Source: Mycolicibacter terrae
GTDB lineage: Bacteria; Actinomycetota; Actinomycetes; Mycobacteriales; Mycobacteriaceae
Assembly (NCBI RefSeq): GCF_010727125.1
Contig: NZ_AP022564.1
Span: 930,001 to 994,000 of the forward strand
Direction: 5' to 3'
Length of the DNA stretch: 64,000 nt
Shown: in pieces, positions 28,291 to 36,659 of the stretch
Position numbering within the stretch: the first letter of the stretch is position 1
Layout: the number at the start of each line of letters is the position of its first letter
Notes under the pieces: generated by a model
What the model was told of the DNA's origin: nothing
What the model saw: the letters and a program-made list of their open reading frames with translations, nothing else
Databases searched by the model: none
Made by a program: the position numbers and the translations under genes

Positions 28291-29901
28291 CTACCAGACG
28301 CGGACCTCGTCGGCGACGGCAGCACACAGCCGCGACGCCTCCGCGCGATCGGTGGCCTGATCAGTCGAGGGCTCCCGGACGACCTCCAGGTAGCACTTGA
28401 GTTTGGGCTCGGTACCCGAGGGACGCACCACCACCCGCACCGACGTGCCCTGGCGGTGCCCGAAGAACTCCAGCGCGTCGGTGGTCGGCCCGGAGCGGTG
28501 CAGCAGATCGGTTGCCGCCACGGCGAATCCGGCCAGCTCGCCCGGCGGGTCGGCGCGCAGTCGCGCCATCACCGCGGTGGCCTCGGCCATGTCGGCGACC
28601 CGGCGCGACACCGCGTCGGTGACGTGCACGCCGTGCCGGCGCGCGAGCTCGTCGAGCGCCCCGGCGACCGAGGCGCCCCGATCGCGCAGTGCCGACACCA
28701 GATCGCAGACCAGCACCGCGGCGGTGATTCCGTCCTTGTCGCGCACCGCGTCCGGGTCCACGCAGTAGCCGATCGCTTCTTCGTAGGCGTAGATCAGGGC
28801 GGCACCGGGCAGGCCTGCGTCGGCGCGGGCGAGCCACTTGAACCCGGTCAGCGTCTCGACATGGCGGGCACCGTAGCGTTGCGCGATGCACGCCAGCATC
28901 CGGGAGGACACCACGCTGGTGGCCACCACCGCGCTCGAAGCGCGGCTTCCCCGCAGCCGGGAAAGCAGGTACTCGCCGAGCAGCCAACCGGTTTCGTTCC
29001 CGGTCAGCATCCGCCAGCCGTCCGGGCCGCCGATCCCCACCGCGCACCGGTCGGCGTCGGGATCCAGTGCGATCGCCACGTCCGCGCCGACGTCGGCGGC
29101 CAGCGCCAGTAGCTCGTCGGCGGCACCGGGCTCCTCCGGATTGGGGAACGCCACGGTGGGGAAGTCCGGGTCCGGATCGAATTGGCTTGTCACGGTGTGG
29201 ATATCGCTGAACCCCGCGGCGCGCAGCACTTCGACCGCCAGCGCGCCGCCCACCCCGTGCAGCGGCGTCAACGCCACCCGGACCCGGCCGCCGTGGCGCC
29301 GCACCGCCGCGGCCCGCCCGATGTAGCGCTGCACCATCTCACTGTCGGCCGGCGGAACCGGACGCCGGGCGATCGTGTCGGCCGGGGGAGCTGCCGCCAT
29401 CGCGGCCTCGATCTCGGTGTCGGTCGGGGTGACGATCTGCACGCCACCGTCGAAGTACACCTTGTAACCGTTGTCGGTGGCCGGGTTGTGCGAGGCGGTG
29501 ATCTGGATACCGGCCGCCGCCCCGGTCTGACGTGTCGCGAACGCCACCACCGGCGTCGGCAGTGGATCGGGGAACCGCAGCACCGAAAACCCCGCTCCGG
29601 CAAGCACTTCAGCGGTCGCGGTGGCGAACTCTTCCGAGCCGTGACGCGCGTCGCGGCCGACCACCACCGTGGCACCGGCGCGCCGGTGCGCGGTGAGGAC
29701 CCGGGCCACCGCCCAACTGGCGCGCAGTACGACGGCCAGGTTCATCGCGTCCGGCCCGCCCCGGACCGGCCCGCGCAGTCCCGCGGTGCCGAACCGCAGC
29801 GGCGCCGCGAACCGGGCGGCCAACTCGTCGGGGTGGCAGGCGCGAAGTTCCGCGGCGGTTACCGGGTCGGGATCGTGGGCGATCCACTCTTGAGGGGTCA
29901 C
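28291..29901 (-). CDS. pmmB: Phosphohexomutase/phosphopentomutase-like enzyme PmmB
   Basis: A 536-aa alpha-D-phosphohexomutase. The phosphoserine loop is TASHNPATDNGYKVY, the Mg-binding loop is ALDPDADRCAV, the sugar-specificity loop is YAYEEAIGYCVD, and the phosphate-binding loop is RPSGTEPKLKCYL. The length and GYCVD type match the phosphoglucomutase-2/phosphopentomutase branch. Lying between upp and deoD, it may isomerise (deoxy)ribose-1-phosphate released by the nucleoside phosphorylases (inference). The start is a GTG at 29901 with CACAAT seven bases upstream. Confidence 0.88.
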   Translation of the reverse strand: MTPQEWIAHDPDPVTAAELRACHPDELAARFAAPLRFGTAGLRGPVRGGPDAMNLAVVLRASWAVARVLTAHRRAGATVVVGRDARHGSEEFATATAEVLAGAGFSVLRFPDPLPTPVVAFATRQTGAAAGIQITASHNPATDNGYKVYFDGGVQIVTPTDTEIEAAMAAAPPADTIARRPVPPADSEMVQRYIGRAAAVRRHGGRVRVALTPLHGVGGALAVEVLRAAGFSDIHTVTSQFDPDPDFPTVAFPNPEEPGAADELLALAADVGADVAIALDPDADRCAVGIGGPDGWRMLTGNETGWLLGEYLLSRLRGSRASSAVVATSVVSSRMLACIAQRYGARHVETLTGFKWLARADAGLPGAALIYAYEEAIGYCVDPDAVRDKDGITAAVLVCDLVSALRDRGASVAGALDELARRHGVHVTDAVSRRVADMAEATAVMARLRADPPGELAGFAVAATDLLHRSGPTTDALEFFGHRQGTSVRVVVRPSGTEPKLKCYLEVVREPSTDQATDRAEASRLCAAVADEVRVW

Positions 29902-29934
29902 ACCGTCGATTGTGACAAGGGGTCAAGTGAACAG

Positions 29935-31446
29935 ATGTCAACTACGCGATACGATTCTCCAGCTTGTGTCGAATCCGACGATGGGGTGCCGGTGGATCGT
30001 TCAACAGCCTTGCCGGTAGCCATGGTGCTCGCCGTCGCCGCCGCCGTGCACGGGGCCTTCGCGATGAACTACGGCTGGCACCCCGACGAGTTCTACTATG
30101 TGGTCTGCGGCCGGCATCTGGCTTGGGGATATTTCGACCACCCTCCGCTGGTGCCGCTGTTGGCCCGGGTGGCGGCCCACGGAGGTCTGCCTGGACTGCG
30201 ACTGTTGGCCATCGCGACGCACCTCGGCTGCATCGTTTTGGCGGCGCTGCTGGCGGCGGAATTCGGCGGGCGGCGCATCGCGCAGGCGGTCACCGCGGCC
30301 GCGGTCGCGGCATGCCCGCTGTTCATGGGTGCGGCCATGTTTTTCGGGACCACCGTGGTCGACCAGCTGATCTGGATCGCGGTGCTGCTGCTGGTGACGC
30401 GGGCATTGCGGATCAAAACCGTGCTGGCCTGGCTGCCGGCCGGGCTGGTCGCCGGTGTCGGGTTGGAGGCCAAACAGACCGTCGCGCTGTTGCTCATCGG
30501 TATCGGGGTGGGGCTGGCGCTGTTCCGGCGGGACGCGTTGCGCACCGCGGGACCGTGGCTGGCCGCCGTCGTGGCGCTTGGATTGGCTGCCCCGAACCTG
30601 ATCTGGAACGCGCAACACGGCTGGCCGAATCTGCAGTTCGCCCAGGCGATGTCGGTGCGAATGGGCGGTCCATTGGGATCCCTGGCCCAGTTGCCCCTGC
30701 TGTTGCTGCTATACGCCGGCCCGCTGCTGGTGCTGCTGTGGGTGATCGGGGCCCGCCGGCTGGCGTCTGAGGAAGCCCGGGAGCACCGCTGGATCCTGGT
30801 GGTGCCGGTGGTGGTGCTGATCCTGTGCATCCTCAGCGGCGGTCGCTGCTACTACGCGGGCCCGGCGCTCGCGGCATTGTTCGCCGCCGGCGCGGTGCGT
30901 ATCGAATCCCGGGATCCGGGCCGGGCGCCGCGGGGCTGGGCGATCGCGCTGGTCGCGATGTTCACCGGCGCGGTCATGTTCTGCCTGCCGGTGCTGCCGC
31001 CGGCGGCCGCCACGACGTTGCGACGGGTCAACCCCATTCCGTTGGAGACCTACGGCTGGCCCGAGTTCGTCGACCAGGTGGCCGCTGCAGCGGCGCAACT
31101 GCCCGAGGGCGCGCCGATCTTCACCAGCAACTACGGCGAGGCGTCGGCATTGAAAATCCTCGGCCCGGGCGCCGGCATCGACCGACCGGTGGTCAGCGGC
31201 GACAGCAGTTACGCCCAGTGGGGGCCGCCGGCCGGCGACGCCGAAACCGTGCTGTGCGTCGGGCGGTTCCCGGTCCGGAAGTGGAGCCAATACTGGCGGC
31301 ACGTCACCTACCTGGCGTCGATCAGGTTCCCCAGCGGGGTGCGCAACGGCGAGAGCAACGCGAAGATCTATCTGTGCGAGCAACCGGTGGGCGGCTGGGC
31401 CGCGATGTGGCCGCGGATGCGGCACAGCTCAGGAGTGAGCTACTGA
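29935..31446 (+). CDS. GT39/ArnT-like membrane glycosyltransferase
   Basis: A 503-aa polytopic protein of the dolichyl-phosphate-mannose mannosyltransferase/ArnT superfamily. It has about ten hydrophobic segments and the first-loop signature [19 protein letters not shown] followed by [12 protein letters not shown], with the acidic pair that binds metal and lipid-linked sugar. Donor and acceptor are unknown; such enzymes use polyprenyl-phosphate sugars at the outer face of the membrane. The ATG at 29935 is preferred, but an in-frame GTG near 29983 is possible. It is divergent from pmmB and overlaps the convergent deoD by 7 nt. Confidence 0.8.
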   Translation: MSTTRYDSPACVESDDGVPVDRSTALPVAMVLAVAAAVHGAFAMNYGWHPDEFYYVVCGRHLAWGYFDHPPLVPLLARVAAHGGLPGLRLLAIATHLGCIVLAALLAAEFGGRRIAQAVTAAAVAACPLFMGAAMFFGTTVVDQLIWIAVLLLVTRALRIKTVLAWLPAGLVAGVGLEAKQTVALLLIGIGVGLALFRRDALRTAGPWLAAVVALGLAAPNLIWNAQHGWPNLQFAQAMSVRMGGPLGSLAQLPLLLLLYAGPLLVLLWVIGARRLASEEAREHRWILVVPVVVLILCILSGGRCYYAGPALAALFAAGAVRIESRDPGRAPRGWAIALVAMFTGAVMFCLPVLPPAAATTLRRVNPIPLETYGWPEFVDQVAAAAAQLPEGAPIFTSNYGEASALKILGPGAGIDRPVVSGDSSYAQWGPPAGDAETVLCVGRFPVRKWSQYWRHVTYLASIRFPSGVRNGESNAKIYLCEQPVGGWAAMWPRMRHSSGVSY

Positions 31447-32246
31447 GTCGAGGGGGTTGGTAGCCGGGCGATCACACCGGCGAGCAGCGCACCCATCCGT
31501 GCCGCCGATTCCCGGCCCGCAGCCAGCACCTCGGCGTGGCTGAGCGCCTCGCCGGTGAGCCCCGCCGCCAGGTTGGTCACCAGCGACAATCCCAGCACCT
31601 GGGCACCTGCCGCCCTGGCCGCGATCGCCTCGTGCACGGTCGACATCCCCACCAGGTCGGCCCCGAGGGTGCGCAGCATCCGGATCTCGGCGGGGGTCTC
31701 GTATTGCGGGCCGGCCATCCCTGCATAAACGCCTTCGGTCAACGTCGGGTCGACTTGGTGGGCCAGTGCGCGCAGCGCCGGGGTGTAGGCGTCGACCATG
31801 TCGACGAAGTGCGCACCTTCCAGCGGCGAGCGTCCCGTCATATTCAGGTGGTCGCTGATCAGCACCGGCTGGCCGACCTCGAAGTTCTCGCGCAGGCCGC
31901 CGGCCGCGTTGGTCAGCACCACGGTGTTCGCGCCGGCCGCGACGGCGGTCCGCACCGGGCGCACGACGTCGACGAGCGGGTGGCCCTCGTAGGCGTGGAT
32001 CCGGCCGACCAGCACCAGGACCCGATGGGCGCCGATCGGTATCGACACCAGTTCGCCGAGGTGGCCCGCCGCGGTCGGCGCGCTGAAGCCGGGCAGGTCG
32101 GCCATCGGCATCGCCGCGGTGGGCGTGCCCAGGGCCGTCACCGCGGGCGCCCACCCGGAACCGAGCACGATCGCCACGTCGTGTGTGTCGACGCCGGTGC
32201 GCCGGGCCACGACGGCGGCCGCCTGGGTCGTGAGCGGAACCGTCAC
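31440..32246 (-). CDS. deoD: Purine nucleoside phosphorylase
   Basis: A trimeric-type PNP (268 aa, identical in length to M. tuberculosis DeoD/PunA) cleaving inosine and guanosine to base plus ribose-1-phosphate. Motifs are [35 protein letters not shown], and the base-binding [17 protein letters not shown]. The GTG at 32246 has TAAGCT eight bases upstream (leaderless type). It is divergent from amiA1 by 43 bp and completes the salvage set. Confidence 0.93.
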   Translation of the reverse strand: MTVPLTTQAAAVVARRTGVDTHDVAIVLGSGWAPAVTALGTPTAAMPMADLPGFSAPTAAGHLGELVSIPIGAHRVLVLVGRIHAYEGHPLVDVVRPVRTAVAAGANTVVLTNAAGGLRENFEVGQPVLISDHLNMTGRSPLEGAHFVDMVDAYTPALRALAHQVDPTLTEGVYAGMAGPQYETPAEIRMLRTLGADLVGMSTVHEAIAARAAGAQVLGLSLVTNLAAGLTGEALSHAEVLAAGRESAARMGALLAGVIARLPTPSTQ

Positions 32247-32289
32247 AGCCCCTGAGCTTAGTCGTGCGCCGCGGTGGGATACTGCGGTA

Positions 32290-33468
32290 ATGCCCCCAGC
32301 TTCCGCGTCGCAGGCCGCCGAGGCGTGGCTGGCCCTCAACGCCGACGAGCTGGTCGCCTGGCGGCGGCATCTGCACCGCCACCCGGAACTGAGCCGGCAG
32401 GAGTTCGCCACCACCCAGTTCATCGCCGAACGCCTTGCCGGTGCCGGCCTCAACCCCAAGGTGTTGCCCGCCGGAACCGGGCTGATCTGCGATTTCGGCC
32501 CCGAAGACGGCCCGCGGATCGCGTTGCGGGCCGACATCGACGCCCTGCCGATGACCGAGCAGACCGGCGCGCCGTACTCCTCGCTGGTACCAGGGGTGAC
32601 GCACGCCTGCGGCCACGACGCGCACACCGCGATCCTGCTGGGTGCCGCGCTGGCGCTGGCCTCGGCGCCGGAGCTGCCGGTCGGGGTGCGGCTGGTGTTC
32701 CAGGCCGCCGAGGAACTGATGCCCGGCGGCGCGATCGACGCCATCGCCGCCGGGGTGCTCACCGGGGTCAGCCGGATCTTCGCGCTGCACTGCGATCCCC
32801 GGCTGCGGGTCGGCCGGGTGGCCACCATCCCGGGGCCGATCACGTCGGCGGCCGACACCATCGAGATCACCGTCGGCGGCCCCGGCGGCCACACCTCCCG
32901 GCCGCACCTGACCGCTGATCTGGTCTACGGGCTGGGCGTGCTGATCACCGGGCTGCCCGGGGTGCTCTCCCGGCGCATCGACCCGCGTAACAGCACGGTG
33001 CTGGTGTGGGGGGCGGTCAACTCCGGGGCGGCCGCCAACGCGATCCCGCAGGCCGGGCGGCTGGCCGGCACCGTGCGTACCGCCAGCCGCGACACCTGGG
33101 TGGCGATGCAGGGCATCATCGAGGACGCGGTGGCCTCTTTATTGGCGCCACTGAACATCGATCACACGCTGTACTACCACCGCGGGGTGCCCCCGGTGGT
33201 CAACGAGGCGGTGTCGACCCGGATGCTCACCCACGCGATCGAGGCCGTCGGGCCCGACGTGCTGGCCGAGACCCGGCAGTCCGGTGGCGGCGAGGACTTC
33301 TCCTGGTACCTCGAGGAGGTGCCCGGCGCGATGGCCCGGCTCGGGGTGTGGCCGGGCAGCGGGCCGCAACTGGATTTGCACCAGCCGACGTTCGATCTCG
33401 ACGAGCGGGCGCTGGGGATCGGGGTGCGGGTGATGGCCGGCATCGTCGACCAGGCCGCGCTGGTCTAG
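32290..33468 (+). CDS. amiA1: M20 family amidohydrolase AmiA1
   Basis: A 392-aa zinc amidohydrolase/peptidase of the M20D family, very close to Rv3305c. Metal-binding motifs include [36 protein letters not shown], and [16 protein letters not shown] near the C-terminus. The substrate is likely an N-acyl amino acid or amide. Only one of the two M. tuberculosis copies (amiA1/amiB1) is present here. The ATG at 32290 has GATACT six bases upstream. Repeat B begins just after the stop. Confidence 0.9.
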   Translation: MPPASASQAAEAWLALNADELVAWRRHLHRHPELSRQEFATTQFIAERLAGAGLNPKVLPAGTGLICDFGPEDGPRIALRADIDALPMTEQTGAPYSSLVPGVTHACGHDAHTAILLGAALALASAPELPVGVRLVFQAAEELMPGGAIDAIAAGVLTGVSRIFALHCDPRLRVGRVATIPGPITSAADTIEITVGGPGGHTSRPHLTADLVYGLGVLITGLPGVLSRRIDPRNSTVLVWGAVNSGAAANAIPQAGRLAGTVRTASRDTWVAMQGIIEDAVASLLAPLNIDHTLYYHRGVPPVVNEAVSTRMLTHAIEAVGPDVLAETRQSGGGEDFSWYLEEVPGAMARLGVWPGSGPQLDLHQPTFDLDERALGIGVRVMAGIVDQAALV

Positions 33469-33473
33469 CCCCC

Positions 33474-33548
33474 TTTTTTTTGGCGCGAGCGTGCGTGTTT
33501 GCACGCCAACACGCCGGAAAAGTTGTACAACAACGCCCCCTCGCGGGG
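33474..33548 (+). repeat. Palindromic repeat copy B (left inverted end of the DUF559 unit)
   Basis: Begins with a run of T, then GGCGCGAGCGTGCGTGT, and continues about 75 bp to CTCGCGGGG. Its complement aligns without gaps to copy C over the 44 interior bases (about 30 identical). The outer 24 bp are an exact inverted match to the outer end of copy C. It contains the palindrome GTTGTACAAC (33522-33531). One arm is degenerate compared with copies A and C. Confidence 0.8.
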
Positions 33549-33646
33549 TAGCGCGGCTGTGCACAGTCCAGCGATTGTCCACATTTCGCGTCGCCGGGGC
33601 CGGGTGCGTAAGACCGCTTTCGGGTTTCGCGCCGACGATCTGCGGC

Positions 33647-34531
33647 ATGGACCCTCGATTGCGTCAACTGCTCGACCGTCAGGGTGGGGTGGTGACGTCT
33701 GCCCAGGCGCTGGCGTTCCTGACCCGTCGCGGCCTGGAAGCGGAACTCAAACATGGCCCGCTGCACAAGATTTGGTATGGAATCTACGGCGAGGGGGAGC
33801 CGAGTGCCGAGCTGCAGTTGCGTGGGCTGGACCTTGCGACGGGTACCACGGTGGCGGTCTGTCTGGGGACCGCGGCCGCGGCATACGGCTTTGACACCGA
33901 GGAACCGGTCGATCTGCACGTGCTCAATCCGCCGGATCGACAACTGCGGTCAGCCGACGGGCTGGTGGTGCACCGGCGCGAGGGCGCACCGCTGAGCGAG
34001 GTCGACGGCCGGCCGGCGACCGCGCCGGCGTGGACTGCGATCGAGGTGGCCCGCGCCCTGCACCGTCCAAGGGCGTTGGCGACGCTGGATGCCGCGCTGC
34101 GCAGCGGCACCTGCACGCGCCGTGAGCTGCGGAGCGCGGCCCTCCGGCAGGCGGGCCGGCGCGGCATCGTGGCCGTGCGCGATCTGCTGCCGCTCGCCGA
34201 TCCGCTGGCGGGATCGGAGATGGAGAGCGAGTCGCGGCTGATGATGATCGACGGCGGTCTGCCGTTGCCGGTTCTGCAGCACCGGATCGTGGATCGCGAT
34301 CACCGGACCTGGCGCGTCGATTTCGCCTGGCCCGAACGGCGGGTCGCGGTCGAGTATGACGGCGTGGTCTGGCATGAGGGGCCCGAGGCGTTCGCCTACG
34401 AGCGCCGCCGGCGCGCTGCCTTGCAGGAGGTCGGCTGGGTAGTGATTCCGATCATCGCCGAGGATGTCCGGCGCCGGCCGTGGCAAACCGTCCGCCGCAT
34501 CGAGATGCACCTGGCGCGCGCAGCCGCCTGA
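33647..34531 (+). CDS. DUF559 (Vsr-like) endonuclease-fold protein with AbiEi-like N-terminus
   Basis: This 294-aa protein combines an N-terminal winged-helix region (about 1-50, GGVVTSAQALAFLTRRGL... IWYGIYG) like AbiEi antitoxins with a C-terminal DUF559 domain of the PD-(D/E)XK fold (about 190-290). Candidate catalytic residues are Glu193/Glu195, Asp225 (RVDFAWPE) and Glu236 (VAVEYDG), all intact. Such genes occur in multiple copies in actinobacteria with no established function. The ATG at 33647 is family-like. It is bracketed by inverted repeats B and C, and a TTGTCCACA sequence lies at 33575-33583 upstream. Confidence 0.82.
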   Translation: MDPRLRQLLDRQGGVVTSAQALAFLTRRGLEAELKHGPLHKIWYGIYGEGEPSAELQLRGLDLATGTTVAVCLGTAAAAYGFDTEEPVDLHVLNPPDRQLRSADGLVVHRREGAPLSEVDGRPATAPAWTAIEVARALHRPRALATLDAALRSGTCTRRELRSAALRQAGRRGIVAVRDLLPLADPLAGSEMESESRLMMIDGGLPLPVLQHRIVDRDHRTWRVDFAWPERRVAVEYDGVVWHEGPEAFAYERRRRAALQEVGWVVIPIIAEDVRRRPWQTVRRIEMHLARAAA

Positions 34532-34555
34532 CAGGCCACGTCCCCCAACCGAATC

Positions 34556-34630
34556 CCCCCGCGAGCGTGCACGGTCGTACGGACTTTGCGGCGTGTCGCC
34601 GTGCAGACACGCACGCTCGCGCCAAAAAAA
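34556..34630 (-). repeat. Palindromic repeat copy C (right inverted end of the DUF559 unit)
   Basis: Perfect 10-bp arms GCGAGCGTGC (34561-34570) and GCACGCTCGC (34611-34620) enclose 40 bp with inner dyads (CGTACG; GGCG-TGT-CGCC). It ends in GCGCC and seven A. Read on the minus strand it starts TTTTTTTGGCGCGAGCG, exactly like the left end B on the plus strand. It begins 25 bp after the DUF559 stop and ends 9 bp before the convergent GGCT-like gene. Confidence 0.8.
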
Positions 34631-34638
34631 GCGACCCG

Positions 34639-35130
34639 CTAGCTCCCGGGGCCGATGTTGCGGGCCGGGCGGGTCTGCAGGTTGCGCACGTATTCCTCTG
34701 GCGCACCGGCGATCTGGGCGGCCTCGGCGACCACGCCCAGATAGCGTGCCGACGGCAGCCCGCCCTCCCAGGCGTCCACCACGTACAGCCAGGCCAGCAC
34801 CGGCTCGGGGGCGCGGTCCTCGGGATCCGAGGTGATGCCGTCCACCCGGTCCACCCGGCAGCGGATCTTCTTGTGGATCCCGAAGTCCGAGCCCTCCCAG
34901 CGATCCATGTTCTTCTCGTCCTCGTGGGTCACGTCGTAGAGGACGACGAACACGCTCGACCCCGGGTCCTCGACGACGGTCGCCAGCGCGCCCTCCCAGC
35001 CGATGTCCTCGCCGGCGAAGGTCAGCCGCCAGCCGTGGATCCAGCCGGTGCCGGTCATCGGGGAGTGCGGTGCGCGCTGCAGCATCTGCTCGGGATGCAT
35101 GTTCGACCCGTAGGCGGCATAGAGCGGCAC
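34639..35130 (-). CDS. Gamma-glutamylcyclotransferase-fold protein (Rv3304-like)
   Basis: A 163-aa cytoplasmic protein of the AIG2/GGCT fold and a close relative of Rv3304. The substrate-loop signature is LYAAYGSNMHPEQML, with WEGALATVVEDPGSSVFVVL and the C-terminal TRPARNIGPGS. The exact reaction is unknown; GGCT-fold enzymes release 5-oxoproline from gamma-glutamyl amines. The GTG start at 35130 has TAAGCT seven bases upstream. It is divergent from lpdA, also leaderless, the two -10 elements lying 16 bp apart. Confidence 0.87.
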   Translation of the reverse strand: MPLYAAYGSNMHPEQMLQRAPHSPMTGTGWIHGWRLTFAGEDIGWEGALATVVEDPGSSVFVVLYDVTHEDEKNMDRWEGSDFGIHKKIRCRVDRVDGITSDPEDRAPEPVLAWLYVVDAWEGGLPSARYLGVVAEAAQIAGAPEEYVRNLQTRPARNIGPGS

Positions 35131-35172
35131 GGCAGAAAGCTTAAACGCAGCGTCGGCGATAAGTTGGTCGCT

Positions 35173-36597
35173 GTGACTTCTCCCTCCACGCGCATCGTGA
35201 TCATCGGCGGCGGTCCGGCCGGCTATGAGGCCGCGCTGGTCGCGGCGGCCAAGGGCCCGGAGGCGGTCGCGGTCACCGTCGTCGACGCCGACGGCATCGG
35301 CGGTGCCTGCGTGCTGTGGGACTGCGTGCCGTCCAAAACCTTCATCGCCTCGTCCGGGGTGCGCACCGAGTTGCGGCGGGCTCCCGGCCTGGGTTTCGAC
35401 ATCCACTTCACCGACGCCGAGATCGAACTGGAGCAGATCCACGAGCGGGTCAAGTCGCTGGCCGCGGCGCAGTCCGCCGACATTCGCACCCAACTGATCA
35501 ACACCGGCATCGAGGTCATCGCCGGCCGCGGGGAGCTGATCGACCCGGAAATCGGGCTGGCCCACCACCGGGTCCTGGTCACCGAGCACGGCGGGGCGCA
35601 GCGCGTGCTCGACGCCGACGTGGTGCTGATCGCCACCGGCGCCAGCCCCCGCACCCTGCCCAACGCCGAACCCGACGACGAGCGGATCCTGACGTGGCGG
35701 CAGCTCTACGACCTGCGCGCGCTGCCCGAGCACCTGGTGGTGGTGGGTTCCGGGGTGACCGGCGCGGAGTTCGTCAACGCCTACACCGAACTCGGTGTGC
35801 CGGTGACGGTGGTGGCCAGCCGCGACCGGGTGCTGCCACACGAGGACCCCGACGCCGCCCGGGTGCTGGAGCGTTCGTTCGCCGAGCGCGGCGTCACGCT
35901 GGTCAAAAACGCCCGGGCCGCCTCGGTGGCCCGGAAGGGGGACGGGGTGCTGGTCACCATGACCGACGGCCGCACCGTGACCGGCAGCCACGCGCTGATG
36001 ACGGTCGGCTCGGTGCCCAACACCTCCGGCCTGGGCCTGGAGCGGGTCGGTATCGAACTCGGACCCGGCAACTATCTGCAGGTGGACCGGGTGTCGCGGA
36101 CGTCGGTTCCCGGGATCTACGCCGCCGGGGACTGCACCGGGCTGCTGCAGCTGGCATCGGTCGCAGCCATGCAGGGCCGGATCGCGATGTATCACGCGCT
36201 GGGTGACGCGGTGGCCCCGATCCGGCTGCGCACGGTGGCCGCGGCGGTGTTCACCCGGCCCGAGATCGCCGCGGTCGGGGTGCCCCAGTCACAGATCGAC
36301 GACGGCACGGTGCCCGCCCGCACCGTCATGTTGCCGTTGCAGACCAACGCCCGGGCCAAGATGAGCCGGATGCGGCACGGCTTCCTCAAGCTGTTCTGCC
36401 GTCCGGCCACCGGAACGGTGATCGGCGGGGTGGTGGTGGCCCCGATCGCCTCCGAGCTGATCCTGCCGATCGCGCTGGCGGTGCAGAACCGGATCACCGT
36501 GGCCGACCTGGCGCAGACGCTGGCGGTGTATCCGTCGCTGTCGGGTTCGCTCACCGAGGCCGGGCGCCGGCTGATGACCCATGACGACCTGGACTGA
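35173..36597 (+). CDS. lpdA: Pyridine nucleotide-disulfide oxidoreductase LpdA
   Basis: A 474-aa flavoprotein with FAD (IVIIGGGPAGYEAALVAA) and NAD(P) (VVVGSGVTGAEFVNAY) folds and a C-terminal dimerisation domain, similar to Rv3303c, a NAD(P)H:quinone reductase rather than a lipoamide dehydrogenase. A CxxxxC pair is present here (Cys46 and Cys51 in GGACVLWDCVPSK), whereas I recall Ala at the first position in M. tuberculosis LpdA. The C-terminal catalytic His-Glu of true disulfide reductases is replaced (AVYPSLSGSLTEA). The GTG at 35173 has TAAGTT seven bases upstream. glpD follows, as in M. tuberculosis. Confidence 0.92.
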   Translation: MTSPSTRIVIIGGGPAGYEAALVAAAKGPEAVAVTVVDADGIGGACVLWDCVPSKTFIASSGVRTELRRAPGLGFDIHFTDAEIELEQIHERVKSLAAAQSADIRTQLINTGIEVIAGRGELIDPEIGLAHHRVLVTEHGGAQRVLDADVVLIATGASPRTLPNAEPDDERILTWRQLYDLRALPEHLVVVGSGVTGAEFVNAYTELGVPVTVVASRDRVLPHEDPDAARVLERSFAERGVTLVKNARAASVARKGDGVLVTMTDGRTVTGSHALMTVGSVPNTSGLGLERVGIELGPGNYLQVDRVSRTSVPGIYAAGDCTGLLQLASVAAMQGRIAMYHALGDAVAPIRLRTVAAAVFTRPEIAAVGVPQSQIDDGTVPARTVMLPLQTNARAKMSRMRHGFLKLFCRPATGTVIGGVVVAPIASELILPIALAVQNRITVADLAQTLAVYPSLSGSLTEAGRRLMTHDDLD

Positions 36598-36659
36598 CCT
36601 GAGCGATGCGGGCGGTGTGGCGCTCGGCCCCGGGCCGGGCGCCACGTAGCCTGGCAGTC

